A DNA stretch of 64,000 nucleotides from Candidatus Caldilinea saccharophila (GTDB taxonomy: Bacteria; Chloroflexota; Anaerolineae; Caldilineales; Caldilineaceae): positions 175,732-239,731 of the forward strand of contig JADJVW010000004.1 in assembly GCA_016710365.1 (NCBI GenBank), written 5' to 3'. The notes beneath the pieces were generated by a model that worked only from the letters and a program-made list of their open reading frames with translations, made no database searches and was not told where the DNA came from. Shown here piece after piece: positions 35,692-45,558 of this stretch. The translations under genes were made by a program, and so were the position numbers. The first letter of the stretch is position 1; each line of letters opens with the position of its first letter.

Positions 35692-35747
35692 GAGCAGGGC
35701 AGCGTGCATTTTTTACTCATGAATGTGCGCTGCCCTGCTCTGTTTTT
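35692..35747 (+). terminator. Intrinsic terminator of the DUF1269 gene
   Basis: Arms 35692-35704 and 35728-35740 pair perfectly (GAGCAGGGCAGCG) and are followed by TGTTTTT. The long loop contains another T-run. Confidence 0.85.
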
Positions 35748-35964
35748 GTCCCTCCCTTGCTTGCCGGAGCCGCTGCGCTATCATAGAGCCTCGGATTAAA
35801 CGGACAAATCCAAATGCTCTTCAGAGGGAAATCCGTGAGCATCCGCCTGCTCCGCCCCATCCGTGGTCTATGCTAGCGATGGCTGGATAGTTACGCTCAG
35901 AGTTTGTTATACTAGCGCTGGAGTCACAGCGCATTCTTATTCCGTCCCAAACGTTTGGTCGTAT

Positions 35965-38692
35965 ATGCCTCAAAAACTGCTGGCTCAAACCCTGCTGCAC
36001 ACAAAGTTGAGACGACCGCGCGCCGTCGGCCAGATCGTGCATCGGCCGCGCCTCAATGACCTGTTGCAACGCAGCCTGTCACTGCCGTTGACGTTGGTGT
36101 CCGCGCCTGCCGGCTACGGCAAGAGCACGCTGGTTGCGCTGTGGTTGGATGAAATCGACGTTCCCTGGACCTGGTACTCGATTGACAGCCACGACAATTC
36201 ATTGGGCGAGTTCGTCGTCTATCTGGCCGGCGCGATCGAACTGGCCTATCCTGGCTGCGCAGCGACGCTGCAAGCGCTGCTGCAAAACCCAACGCTGCCC
36301 CCACCCGACTGGTTGGCCGACCTCTTTGTGCGTGAGTTGAACGCACTGCCCGGCGAGTTGATTCTTGTGCTCGATGACTACAATGAGATCTCGGCGCCAG
36401 ATGTGAATGTGTTTCTGTCGCGTACGGTGCAGAACATGCCGCCCGGCGTTCACTTTATCTTGTTGACCCGGTCGGATCCGGCGCTGAAGGTGGCGCGGCT
36501 GCGTGCACAGCAGCAGGTTTTAGAGGTGCGCGCGGCGCAACTGCGCTTTATGCCGGATGAGGCTCAGGAACTGATGCAGCGCATCATTGGACGCACGCGA
36601 CCGCGGAGATTGTCACACTCTGTGCGGAACGGACAGAAGGCTGGGCGGCCGGGCTGCATCTGGCAGCGCTTTCGCTGCGTGACAGTAAAGATGTGCTCGC
36701 CTTTGCCGCCGCTTTTGCGCGCAGCAGTAATCAGAGCATTGTCGATTATCTGCTGAGTGAAGTGCTCGAAGTGCTGCCGCCGCTCGAACGTAGAATGCTA
36801 CTCTACACATCGATCTTGCCGCGCTTCTGTGCGCCCCTGTGCGCGGCCATCATGCCCGCGGAAATGCAACAGTTGGCCGCCGATGACTTCCTGAAGCACC
36901 TGCGCCACTCCAACCTTTTCCTGATCGCCCTGGACGATGAAGGCATCTGGTTTCGCTTTCACCATCTCTTTGCTGACCTGCTGCGCCATCGCCTGCACCT
37001 GAGTGGAGACGCCAACGTGGTTGTTCGTTTGCATCTGGCCGCCAGCCACTGGTTTGAAGCTAACAGATTGACTGACGAAGCTATCACCCACGCGCTGGCA
37101 GCCGGTGACGACACGCGCGCGGCAGAGCTTGTCGAGGAGCATATCGACGTGCTGCTCGATGACGAAAACTGGCGCGGGCTGGCGCAGCGACTGGCGCTGC
37201 TGCCCGAATCTACCAAACACCGGCCCGCGCTCCTGATTGCGCAGGGATGGGTGCAACAGTTTCGATATCGCCCCACTTCGATTTTGGCGCTTGTTGAAGA
37301 GGCGGAGGAGCATCTTGCCGGTTGGAGCAGTTCGCCGCAGGTTGAGCGGATGCGTGGCGACCTGGCTGCCTTGCGCGGCCTGGCCTATTTATTTACTGGG
37401 CAGGCCGCGCAAAGTCTGGCCGCCGGCCAGCAAGCGCTGCCGCTGATTCCCATCAAACGCAGCTATGTGCGCGGGTTGGTTGAACTTTTTTATATTCGCG
37501 CAAAGGCGCATCTGGGCGAGCGCGCCGCAGCCGTCGCACAGGCGCAGCTGTGGCTGCAACAACAGCCACAGCACCCCAATGCGCGCACTTTCCGTCTGCT
37601 GCTGACGCTCTGCAGCCTTTATTATGAAGCGTTTGAGCTGGAGCAGTTGCAGACGACCAGCCTGCTTTACCGCCAAATCGCCGCGCAGGCGCGGCGTCCC
37701 CTGAGTGTGGGATGGACGAGCTATCTGTTAGGCTGGCTGCACTATCAGAAAAACGAGCTGAAACTGGCGGAGCAGTATTTTGGCGAGGTGGTTGAACAGC
37801 CACTGATGGTGCACACGCGCGCGGCGATTGACAGTTGGAGCGGCCTGGCTTTGACTCAGCTTGCGCAGGGACGGGTGGAAGCGGCGCAGCGCCAGGCGCA
37901 CCATCTGCATCGCTTTCTGGTGGAGAGTGGGCTGGTCGATCTGACCATTTTTGCCGATGCGCTGCTGCACTATTTGAACTTGCTGACCGGCAATGTGGTG
38001 CAGGTCAGCGAGAGTTACGCGCAGAATCTACCGGGCCAACTGGGGCTTGATCTCTGGCCGTCGCCGGCTTTTGTGCTGGCGCTGGCGCAGATCCGCCAGG
38101 GCGGCCACGTCCAGTTGGCGGCAGCCGCGCGGTTGTTGGCCGACTGTCGCGCCTACTACGTGCACATCTCCATGCCATGGCGGCTGCTGCAGCTCGAAAT
38201 CATGGAGGCGCTGTTGCACGCCGCCGCGGGCAATCGCAATGCGGTGCTGGAAGCGCTGCGCAAGCTGGTGACGGCGTGTGAAGCGCAGGGTGCACTGCGT
38301 ATTTTTGTTGATGCCGGGCCTGCGCTCAAGCCCTATTTGCACGAACTGGCCGCTGCGGGCGTGGCGCCGTCATACATCGCTTGGATTCTGGCTGCATTTG
38401 ATGCTGGGCAGGGCAGTCCATTGCTGCTGGGGCGCCGGCTGCGCCAGCCAACGGTGTGGCGCAGCCAACGGGCGCCGCGCTGCTCGGCCCCGATGCCTTG
38501 ACCAATCGCGAGGTGGACGTGTTGGTGCTGCTGGAGCGGCGGCTGAGTAACAAAGAGATCGGGGCGCTCCTCTATATCTCGCCACGCACGGTCAAGCGCC
38601 ACACCATCAACATCTACCAGAAGCTGCACGTCAACAACCGGCGCACGGCAGTCGCCCAGGCCAAGGCGCTGGGCTTGATGCCGGCCGGCTGA
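35965..38692 (+). CDS. MalT-like LuxR-family ATP-dependent regulator (two frameshifts)
   Basis: A STAND-type transcription factor of about 909 residues. The N-terminal NTPase has Walker A in VSAPAGYGKSTLVALW and Walker B in LILVLDDYNEI. The frame shifts near 36595-36600 into EIVTLCAERTEGWAAGLHLAALS and LARSSNQS-like MalT sequence, then an all-helical TPR-like sensor region. A second shift near 38450-38457 leads to the LuxR HTH (LTNREVDVLVLLERRLSNKEIG, ISPRTVKRH) ending at 38692. The inducer and target genes are unknown; it stands upstream of the SulP permease. The shifts probably are read errors. Confidence 0.88.
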
Positions 38693-38840
38693 GCCTTGCG
38701 CCGTCGGCAATCACTTTGCTGCGCCGCGCATACTCCTTTTTTACATCTAAACAGACCTGTTGCCAGCGGCTCTGTTCGTCTATACTGGGTAGCGCTTCGA
38801 GGTAAACACTAACTCGATCCTAGCGTCAGGTGGAAGGTCG

Positions 38841-40559
38841 ATGTCTTTACAATCTACCAAGGTTTCTATAACTCGGCGCGGGCGCATCGCACGTTTTGCG
38901 CCGATTGTGGCGTGGCTGCCTCACTATGACCGCGGCTGGCTGCGCGCCGACGTGATCGCCGGGCTGACGCTGTGGGGGCTGGTCGTGCCCGAAGCGATGG
39001 CCTATGCTGGCATTGCCGGGCTGCCGCCCAATGCCGGCCTCTACACGCTGCTGACGGCACTGCTGGTTTACGCGATCTTCGGCTCGTCGCGCCATCTTGT
39101 GATGCAAGCAACTGCAGCCACCGCCGCGCTGCTGGCTGGAACCATCTTCTCCTTTGGCGTCAGCGCGGCTGATCCGGTGCGCTACCAGGCTTACGCCTCG
39201 GCATTGGTGATCGTCACCGGACTAGTCTTTCTGGCCGCGGCGCTGGCGCGGCTCGGCTTTATCACACAGTTTCTCTCCAAACCGGTGATGGATGGCTTTG
39301 TCACTGGGCTGGCGATCTTTGTCGCGATCGGTCAATTGAACAAGCTCTTTGGCGTCGAGCGCGGCGAGGGCAACACCCTCATCAAGCTGCTGGAGATCAT
39401 CCGCCAATTGCCCGAGGCGAACTGGGTCACCTTTGCCGTCGGCGCATCGGCGCTGGCGCTGCTCTTCGTGCTGCCGCGGCTCAACAAGCAATTGCCGGCC
39501 GGGCTGGTGGTGCTCTTTGGCTTTATTGCGTTGAGTTGGTCCCTGGATCTGTCGGGGCGCTTTGGCGTCGCCGTGGTCGGCGTGCTGCCCGCAGGGCTGC
39601 CGGCGCTGACGTGGCCGCAGATTCCGCTGCTGGCGTGGGCGCAGATGGTGCTGCCGGCCATCGGTATTTTACTGGTGGCCTACAGCGAAGCGCTGGGCGT
39701 TGCGCGTGAATTTGCCGAAAAACATGGCTACGAGGTCGATCCCGATCAGGAACTGTACGCGCACGCATTTGCGAACATTGCCAGCGGTCTCTTCGGCGGT
39801 ATGCTCGCCAGCGGCAGCATGTCGGCGTCAGCGGTCAAGGAAGGTGCGGGCGCACGCTCGCAGGTGACCAATCTGGTGACGTGGGGCGCGGCGCTCGTCA
39901 CGGTGCTCTTTCTTACGCCACTCTTTGCGCCGCTGCCGGAAGCGGTATTGGCCGCGTTGATCATCCACGCGGTCTGGCATATCATCGTCGCTCGCAAGCT
40001 GCAGCAGGTGCGTCTGGTCTCGCGCACCGAGTTCTGGCTGGGTGCGCTGGCGCTGGCCGGCGTGCTCTTGATCGATGTGCTGCAAGGGATGATGATTGGG
40101 CTGGTGGCCTCGCTGCTGCTGGTCATCTACCGGTCAAGCCAGCCGCACCTCTCGTCGCTTGGCCGCGCACCGGGCAGTGCAGACATCTTTGCCGATCTGG
40201 AGCGCCACCCGGAGAATCAGCCCGTCCCTGGCGTCCTCATCCTGCGCCTCGACGCGCCAATGTATTACGCCAATGCCTTGACTTTTCGCCGTCAGGTCAA
40301 CGAACTGGTTGCCGCTAACGCGCCACAAGCAGTCGTTTTCGACACGGCGGCCCAGGACGCGCTGGACATCACCAGCGCCGAGGTGCTGAAGGGGCTGGTG
40401 CAGGAGTTGATGCACAAGGGGATCACAGTGCGCGCCGCTGGCGTCCATGCCCCGGTGCTCGACATGGCCCGCCGCACCAGTTTGCTCGACGCGATCGGGG
40501 ACGATGCGATCTTTCCAACTGTGGCTGAAGCCGTGCAAAGCTTGGGCGGTCGCCCATAA
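38841..40559 (+). CDS. SulP-family anion permease with STAS domain
   Basis: A 572-residue inner-membrane transporter of the SLC26/SulP family, which moves sulfate, bicarbonate or other anions. It starts at ATG 38841 after GGAAGG. About 11-14 membrane segments follow the family pattern (ADVIAGLTLWGLVVPEAMAYAG near residue 35, SGSMSASAVKEGAG near 330). The STAS domain covers about 450-570 (GVLILRLDAPMYYANA). The substrate is not evident. It follows the MalT-like regulator in the same direction. Confidence 0.9.
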   Translation: MSLQSTKVSITRRGRIARFAPIVAWLPHYDRGWLRADVIAGLTLWGLVVPEAMAYAGIAGLPPNAGLYTLLTALLVYAIFGSSRHLVMQATAATAALLAGTIFSFGVSAADPVRYQAYASALVIVTGLVFLAAALARLGFITQFLSKPVMDGFVTGLAIFVAIGQLNKLFGVERGEGNTLIKLLEIIRQLPEANWVTFAVGASALALLFVLPRLNKQLPAGLVVLFGFIALSWSLDLSGRFGVAVVGVLPAGLPALTWPQIPLLAWAQMVLPAIGILLVAYSEALGVAREFAEKHGYEVDPDQELYAHAFANIASGLFGGMLASGSMSASAVKEGAGARSQVTNLVTWGAALVTVLFLTPLFAPLPEAVLAALIIHAVWHIIVARKLQQVRLVSRTEFWLGALALAGVLLIDVLQGMMIGLVASLLLVIYRSSQPHLSSLGRAPGSADIFADLERHPENQPVPGVLILRLDAPMYYANALTFRRQVNELVAANAPQAVVFDTAAQDALDITSAEVLKGLVQELMHKGITVRAAGVHAPVLDMARRTSLLDAIGDDAIFPTVAEAVQSLGGRP

Positions 40560-40784
40560 CGCGCCCTCTATCGATGCCAAGACACGGATATGTGTTTTTG
40601 ACATAATAACGCTTTCTCTGTTTTTTAATTGTTTGGAGGAACCCATGCCGGGTGCAGAGGATCGCTCATGTTTTTCTCTGCGAACCTCTCCCACTCTGCG
40701 CCTCTGCGTCAAGCTCTGCATCAAGCTGTAGCGCATAGAAATGATAGCGCTCTGTACGCGCTGATAATGGAGAAGTTGATCAAC

Positions 40785-41708
40785 ATGGAAATTTTGCCCC
40801 AAATTATACAGGTGTTGGCAAATCTTGGCATCCTCACCTTTGTCATCGCCAGCATGGCGGCGCTTGGGTTAAGTTTGACGATCAAACAGATTGTCGAGCC
40901 GCTGCGCAACGTGCGTTTGCTGGCCGTCGTCTTGTTGGCGAACTTTGTGCTCACGCCAGCGCTGGCCCTGCTGCTCAAGCTGCTGATCCCGATGAGCGAA
41001 GGCTATAGCATCGGCCTGCTGTTGCTGGCAACGGCGGCGGGCGCGCCTTTCCTGCCAAAGCTGGTGCAGGTGGCCAAAGGCGACGTTCCCCTGAGCGTCG
41101 GCATGATGGTGCTGCTGATGGTCGTCACGATCCTCTACGCGCCGCTCATGCTGCCGCTGCTGCTGCCCGGCGTGCAGGTCAACCCGCTGGACATCGCTAC
41201 GTCGCTGGTGGTGTTGATGTTGATGCCGCTGGCGATCGGGTTGTTCGTCAAGGCGCGCTACGGCGAGCTGGCGGCAAACTTGCAGCCGACCTTTGCACAG
41301 ATCTCCAATGTTGGGTTGATGTTGGGCTTTGTGGCGCTGCTCGTGATCAATGGGCGGACGCTGCTGGGCGTCATCGGCAGCGGGGCGATCGTGGCGGTGC
41401 TGCTGTTGATCGTTGGCGCGTTTCTAATCGGCTGGCTCCTGGCCGGCAAGAAGCGCGGCGCGCGCGCTGTGATGGGGCTGGGCACGGCGCAGCGGAATGT
41501 CTCGGCGGCGTTCGTCATCGCGGGCAGCAACTTCAGCGACCCTGATGTGCTTATCCTGTGCATGGTGGGTGCGCTCTTGATGCTCGTTGCGCTGATGTTC
41601 ACTGCCGGTGAGCTAGGCAAGCGTGCACCAGCCACACCAAGCGTCGCCACAAACGCGACGCCGGCGCCGCGCAAAAGAAGCCGCGTTGATGGTGACCTGC
41701 ACCTGTAA
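40785..41708 (+). CDS. Bile acid:sodium symporter (BASS/SBF) family transporter
   Basis: A 307-residue membrane protein with about 9-10 segments. It resembles SBF/BASS proteins: LGLSLTIKQIVEPLRNVRLL at the start, LLLATAAGAPFLPKL, and the crossover-type GTAQRNVSAAFVIAGSNF near residue 235. I start it at ATG 40785 because GGAGAAG lies in front; the frame extends further upstream through an intergenic repeat. It probably exports or imports an organic anion; the substrate is not known. Confidence 0.85.
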   Translation: MEILPQIIQVLANLGILTFVIASMAALGLSLTIKQIVEPLRNVRLLAVVLLANFVLTPALALLLKLLIPMSEGYSIGLLLLATAAGAPFLPKLVQVAKGDVPLSVGMMVLLMVVTILYAPLMLPLLLPGVQVNPLDIATSLVVLMLMPLAIGLFVKARYGELAANLQPTFAQISNVGLMLGFVALLVINGRTLLGVIGSGAIVAVLLLIVGAFLIGWLLAGKKRGARAVMGLGTAQRNVSAAFVIAGSNFSDPDVLILCMVGALLMLVALMFTAGELGKRAPATPSVATNATPAPRKRSRVDGDLHL

Positions 41709-41728
41709 GTCTGCTAGGCGCAGGAGGG

Positions 41729-42460
41729 TCACCCGCGCCGGATCAGGCAAAGCTGCCCGGCGGCAAACAAGATGAGCAGCAGCGACAGCAGCACGCTGCT
41801 CAAATCGATCCACCCTGGCGCGGCGGCGTCGATGCCGAGCACCCTCGCGCGCAGCGCGGCGATCTGCGCCTCGTACTGAGCAAGAAGCCCTTCCAACGAC
41901 AAAAGTTGTCCCGAAGTCGTGGCAAGCAGCGTCTCAAGCTGAATGTCATTGACCGATAGATCGGTGGCCGCGGCGGTCAGAGCGGTGAAATTGGCTTGCA
42001 GCTCGTCGAGGCGCTGGTCTGCGGCCTGCAACTCCTTGGTCAGCGTCGGGACGGTGACGCCCGGGATGCGGTTGGCGCTTTCCAGGGAGCGGTTGAGGGC
42101 AATGAGGCCCGTGCGCAGCCCCTTCAGCGTTGCGCGCAGCGCGCTGACGCGCGGCTCAAGCTGGCGCTGCACCGTCGCCGTCATCTGCTCGATGATGGCG
42201 ACGCGCGCTTCCGGGGTCATGGTGGCGACGTCATTGCTCAGCGCATCCACCTGTGCGCGCATCTCCTCGATTTGCTGTTCCGTCAGGTTGGTTGCCTGGA
42301 GCGCCAACGCCAGATAGCTCTCCGCTATCTGCGTCGCGGTTTGGACTGTGTCCCTGAGCGGTGGATTGACGACCCACACGCCGATTGCGCCGGCGGCGCT
42401 CAGCAGCAGGCCGACGCTGGCTGCAACGATCACGAGTACTGCCATTATCTTGCGCAGCAT
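41729..42460 (-). CDS. Membrane-anchored coiled-coil protein
   Basis: A 243-residue protein starting at ATG 42460. A membrane span at about 8-30 (VIVAASVGLLLSAAGAIGVW) is followed by a long helical, heptad-rich extracytoplasmic region (about 60-205; LTKELQAADQRLDELQANF) and a second span near the C-terminus (SSVLLSLLLILFAAGQL) ending with a basic tail. No enzyme motif is visible. A small gene of unknown function lies 79 bp upstream on the same strand. Confidence 0.7.
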   Translation of the reverse strand: MLRKIMAVLVIVAASVGLLLSAAGAIGVWVVNPPLRDTVQTATQIAESYLALALQATNLTEQQIEEMRAQVDALSNDVATMTPEARVAIIEQMTATVQRQLEPRVSALRATLKGLRTGLIALNRSLESANRIPGVTVPTLTKELQAADQRLDELQANFTALTAAATDLSVNDIQLETLLATTSGQLLSLEGLLAQYEAQIAALRARVLGIDAAAPGWIDLSSVLLSLLLILFAAGQLCLIRRG

Positions 42461-42539
42461 GGCACAATTCCCTTTTTGATTGGAAGACGCGTTGACCCAT
42501 GCGTCGCACGCTCCAGAAGGCTGAGCCGGCCCCGTCAAG

Positions 42540-42809
42540 CTAAAGTGCGGCGGCTATAGGATCACGCAGGTATTCGACCGAAAGCAGCGGCATGCCGAGC
42601 GAGTAGGTGAGATTGAGCACGCCGGCCAGCGCTGCCTGGTCAGGCACTTCACCGGTCAGCGTAGTAATGATGGCGCCGCGCCGATCGACCTGATGCTCGA
42701 TGCGCAGCTTGCCGAATGTCTCTTCCCAACTTGTATCGAGCGCACCTTGCACCTCGATCCGGTAGACGGCGGGTTGGTCAGGTTTGATCGAACGCTGTTC
42801 TTCGCTCAT
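42540..42809 (-). CDS. Small hypothetical protein
   Basis: An 89-residue soluble protein with an alpha/beta pattern (YRIEVQGALDTSWEETFG, TTLTGEVPDQAALAGVL, YSLGMPLLSV). It has no motif I can name. It lies upstream of the coiled-coil membrane protein in the same direction, and the conserved-looking fold and RBS-like leader support a real gene. Confidence 0.6.
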   Translation of the reverse strand: MSEEQRSIKPDQPAVYRIEVQGALDTSWEETFGKLRIEHQVDRRGAIITTLTGEVPDQAALAGVLNLTYSLGMPLLSVEYLRDPIAAAL

Positions 42810-43075
42810 CTCTTATCACCTGGCATTGAGTTGCGCACTGCTCGCAAGGGCGAAATCCTACCCGGAGGAAGTTTCCGCGGCTATTGAGCAGCGCGACGAT
42901 GGTTGTCGCTCTCCATCTTCGCGCGGTATAGGGAACTTTAGAACGGCCAAAAGGGAGTAAAAAGGGTTCAATCACCGGGGGCGGAGCCAATCAGAGGTCG
43001 CTGGCGTGATCGATGTCGAAGACGATTACGGCCAGGATTGTCCAGGAATGCTACTTCAATAGTTCACGATTTTGC

Positions 43076-43144
43076 CTCACACAAAGACGCAAAGACACAA
43101 AGTTGAAGATGGCGCTCTTTGTGTTCTTTGTGACTTTGTGTGAG
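43076..43144. repeat. Long inverted repeat of the CTTTGTG family
   Basis: Arms 43076-43102 and 43117-43144 begin CTCACACAAAG and end CTTTGTGTGAG. This is the closest relative of the element at 3816-3890. It fills most of the 42810-43193 stretch, where I see no gene. Confidence 0.75.
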
Positions 43145-43193
43145 TTTCGTGAAGTACTATACTTCTCTCTCCACGGCGCGTTAGGATGGGCTA

Positions 43194-43727
43194 TTAGATC
43201 GCTTGCGGCTCGTCCCGCTTGGCGAGCAACACGAGGGCGCCCATCAAGGTCAAGCCGGATAAGCTTAACGGCGCCAATGGCGGTGGCGCACCTTTGTCGC
43301 CCCGCTCACCTTCACGATCACCCGCACGGGTTTCGTTTTCCTGTGCTTCCTGTTGTGGCGTCCGTTCGACCGCGCCGCTGCGCGCGGCAATGGTCTGATA
43401 GCCGCCTTGCTCCACCGCAGCCAACGGGGTGGGTCTGCTAGCCTCATCGTCGCGATTGGATTCGAAGTGTTGCCACGTACCCACCAACCCGGTCAATGTC
43501 AGCACCAGCAACAGCAACACTACCAGATGGCGTATCGTCCCCTTGACGAAAAGCCCAGCCAGCACAGCCACGGCGCCAACCGCTGCGGCGATGACAGCCA
43601 CATTCTGGATGCCATCCACATGATTGGTGATCAGCAACTCCGCCAGCAGTACGACAAAACCCCCTGCCAGCGAAAGCAGCAGCAGAGTGGAGAGGTGGCG
43701 TCGAACGAGATTTTCAAGATTTTGCAT
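43194..43727 (-). CDS. Membrane protein of unknown function
   Basis: A 177-residue protein from ATG 43727 (AAGGAAC upstream). It has three membrane spans in the first half (LLLLSLAGGFVVLLAELL, VIAAAVGAVAVLAGLFV, LVVLLLLVLTLTGLVGTW), a charged, Glu/Arg-rich loop and a short C-terminal hydrophobic stretch (LSGLTLMGALVLLA). The end resembles an LPxTG-less sorting tail but has no sorting motif. Unknown role. Confidence 0.65.
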   Translation of the reverse strand: MQNLENLVRRHLSTLLLLSLAGGFVVLLAELLITNHVDGIQNVAVIAAAVGAVAVLAGLFVKGTIRHLVVLLLLVLTLTGLVGTWQHFESNRDDEASRPTPLAAVEQGGYQTIAARSGAVERTPQQEAQENETRAGDREGERGDKGAPPPLAPLSLSGLTLMGALVLLAKRDEPQAI

Positions 43728-43822
43728 AAGTTCCTTGTCCTTTCTGGAAACGGCTTTAATGCAGAGATGCACAGTATACGCCAGTGAGGGTTCGGCGGGT
43801 TTAAATCCAGTTGAGCGTCTGG

Positions 43823-44365
43823 TTAAGGGTTTGTTATGCCGCGCCGTTCACTTGCCTTGATCGTGCGCTGCTCAATAGCAGGGTGGTCAGGATACAGACG
43901 CTGCGCGTCAGCGGCAAACTGCATCGGTGATGGCTCTGCAGATAGAAAAAAACAGTGGGCGATGCAGTGACAGTCGGAAGCGCCGAAGCCAAGACAGGGC
44001 GCGGGTTCGGCCTGTTGCGCCAGCAAGCCGGCCCAGTCATGCTCCCACCGCCGTTCACCCACGACATACCAGACCGCCGTTACGTCACACACCCGGCGCA
44101 AGAAGTCGATGTGCCAGTGTGGGCGAGCAGCCGGACGCAGATGATGTTGCAGCCGTCCGCGCAATCCTCCCCGCCCCAGTGCACTGCCCGTATACAGATA
44201 CCACCCCGGCGCAACCATCCCCGCGCCCAGCCGTCCAATTGGGATCACAGCCTGATGGGCAGATCGCAACACAAGGAGATAGCTGCCTGGCAGCGAGGGA
44301 AATTCCGCCTCCCCCGCTCCTTGTCCTCTCTGCTCCCTGTCCGCTCGTTGCTCCGGCTTACGCAA
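43823..44365 (-). CDS. DUF123 / GIY-YIG-like nuclease family protein
   Basis: About 180 residues. The conserved DUF123 pattern is clear: LPGSYLLVLRSAHQAV, APGWYLYTGSALGRGG, RPHWHIDFLRR and the Cys/His-rich FGASDCHCIAHCFFL. DUF123 proteins are related to GIY-YIG endonucleases. No ATG fits; TTG 44365 with AGGTG upstream overlaps the SDR stop by 8 bp and would couple the two genes. The conserved domain begins only at about 44285, so the true start is uncertain. Confidence 0.75.
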   Translation of the reverse strand: MRKPEQRADREQRGQGAGEAEFPSLPGSYLLVLRSAHQAVIPIGRLGAGMVAPGWYLYTGSALGRGGLRGRLQHHLRPAARPHWHIDFLRRVCDVTAVWYVVGERRWEHDWAGLLAQQAEPAPCLGFGASDCHCIAHCFFLSAEPSPMQFAADAQRLYPDHPAIEQRTIKASERRGITNP

Positions 44366-45155
44366 GCTCGCGTCGCACCTGCTCGACCCAGGCTGCATCA
44401 ACAGCGTTGAAAAACTCGCCGTTGCGGTTGCGGCTCCACGGGCCGACCAGCCAGCAGGCAAGGTCGGCGACGCTGGCGGGCGCGACAAGCTCACCGCGGG
44501 CGTGAGCTGCGTGAAACCAGGAAGTGTCCAGGCGCGTGTCGGTGGTATCGACGCTGCGGATATCCTCCTGCATGGCAGTGTCGACATGGCCGGGATAGAG
44601 CGTGTTGATCGACACCCCGGAGCCGGCGATTTCCAGCGCCAGGACGCGCGCAAACATATCCAGCCCAGCCTTGGCCGCGCAATAAGCGCTGGCGCCAAAG
44701 AGGGGCGTGAAGGCGGCGTCGCTGCTGACGTTCAGAATGCGGCCATAATGCTGATCGACCATCACGGGCAGGACGTTGCGCACCAGCGTGAAGGGCGCAA
44801 TCAGGTTGGTCGTGATGTTATAAGCCCACTCGTCGGGGTCGGCGTAAACTGTTTCCTCCAGCGGCCAGATGACGGCGGCATTGTTCACGAGGATATCGAC
44901 GCGGTCGAATTCTTCGAGCGCCGTCTCGACAATTTCTTCAACCGTCGCCGGGTCACTGACATCGCCCGGCACTGCCAATGCCTGGGCGCCTTGACGGCGC
45001 AAGCTGGCCGCCGCATTTTCGACTTCTTCCTCGCTGCGCGCGGTGAGGATAAGCTTCGCCCCGGCGGCGGCCAACCGCTCCGCCACAGCCGCACCAATGC
45101 CGCGACCGCTTCCCGTCACAATCGCTACCTGTCCTTGCAGTTTCTTCTTTGCCAT
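44358..45155 (-). CDS. Short-chain dehydrogenase/reductase
   Basis: A 265-residue classical SDR starting at ATG 45155. It has the NAD(P) motif TGSGRGIGAAVAERL, LVNNAAV, and the catalytic Ser and YCAAK (SSDAAFTPLFGASAYCAAK). The position after beta-2 (TARSEEEVE) has an Arg, favouring NADP(H). The substrate is unknown; the DUF123 gene overlaps its end. Confidence 0.9.
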   Translation of the reverse strand: MAKKKLQGQVAIVTGSGRGIGAAVAERLAAAGAKLILTARSEEEVENAAASLRRQGAQALAVPGDVSDPATVEEIVETALEEFDRVDILVNNAAVIWPLEETVYADPDEWAYNITTNLIAPFTLVRNVLPVMVDQHYGRILNVSSDAAFTPLFGASAYCAAKAGLDMFARVLALEIAGSGVSINTLYPGHVDTAMQEDIRSVDTTDTRLDTSWFHAAHARGELVAPASVADLACWLVGPWSRNRNGEFFNAVDAAWVEQVRRELA

Positions 45156-45558
45156 GGGGTGCAGTGTAGCAGATACCCAAATCAGCGTCCACTTTGTCAG
45201 GATCGTGTTATCCCCTGAGTGCGCGGCCGGCATGTTGGCGAGCATGTCCTGGGCGCGGGTCCAGAAGATGCGGTGGTGCAAGGTTATGTCTGACCGGCGC
45301 CGGGGATGTGGCAAAATCGGGAGCGCATTCTTTACCTTCCAGGCTCAATTGACAATCGGGCAATAACCACACACAATAAGACTGCCATGAGCACCGCCAC
45401 GAATCCGTGATGATGACCGAGCTAATTGCTATTGCCTTTCTCAATCAAATCGCAGATCGCCGACAACTCCGCACTGATGACGCTTTATCCTGGCTACGGC
45501 AGCGCCCGCCTCACCGCGCCTCCCGTGATGACTGCCACGCTGCACCACGGTTGACGAT
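45156..45558. other. Gene-free stretch
   Basis: Between the SDR and the cytochrome P450 I see no frame with family features, no clear hairpin terminator and no tRNA-like fold. It must hold the divergent promoters of both genes, but I could not identify hexamers with confidence. Confidence 0.5.
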
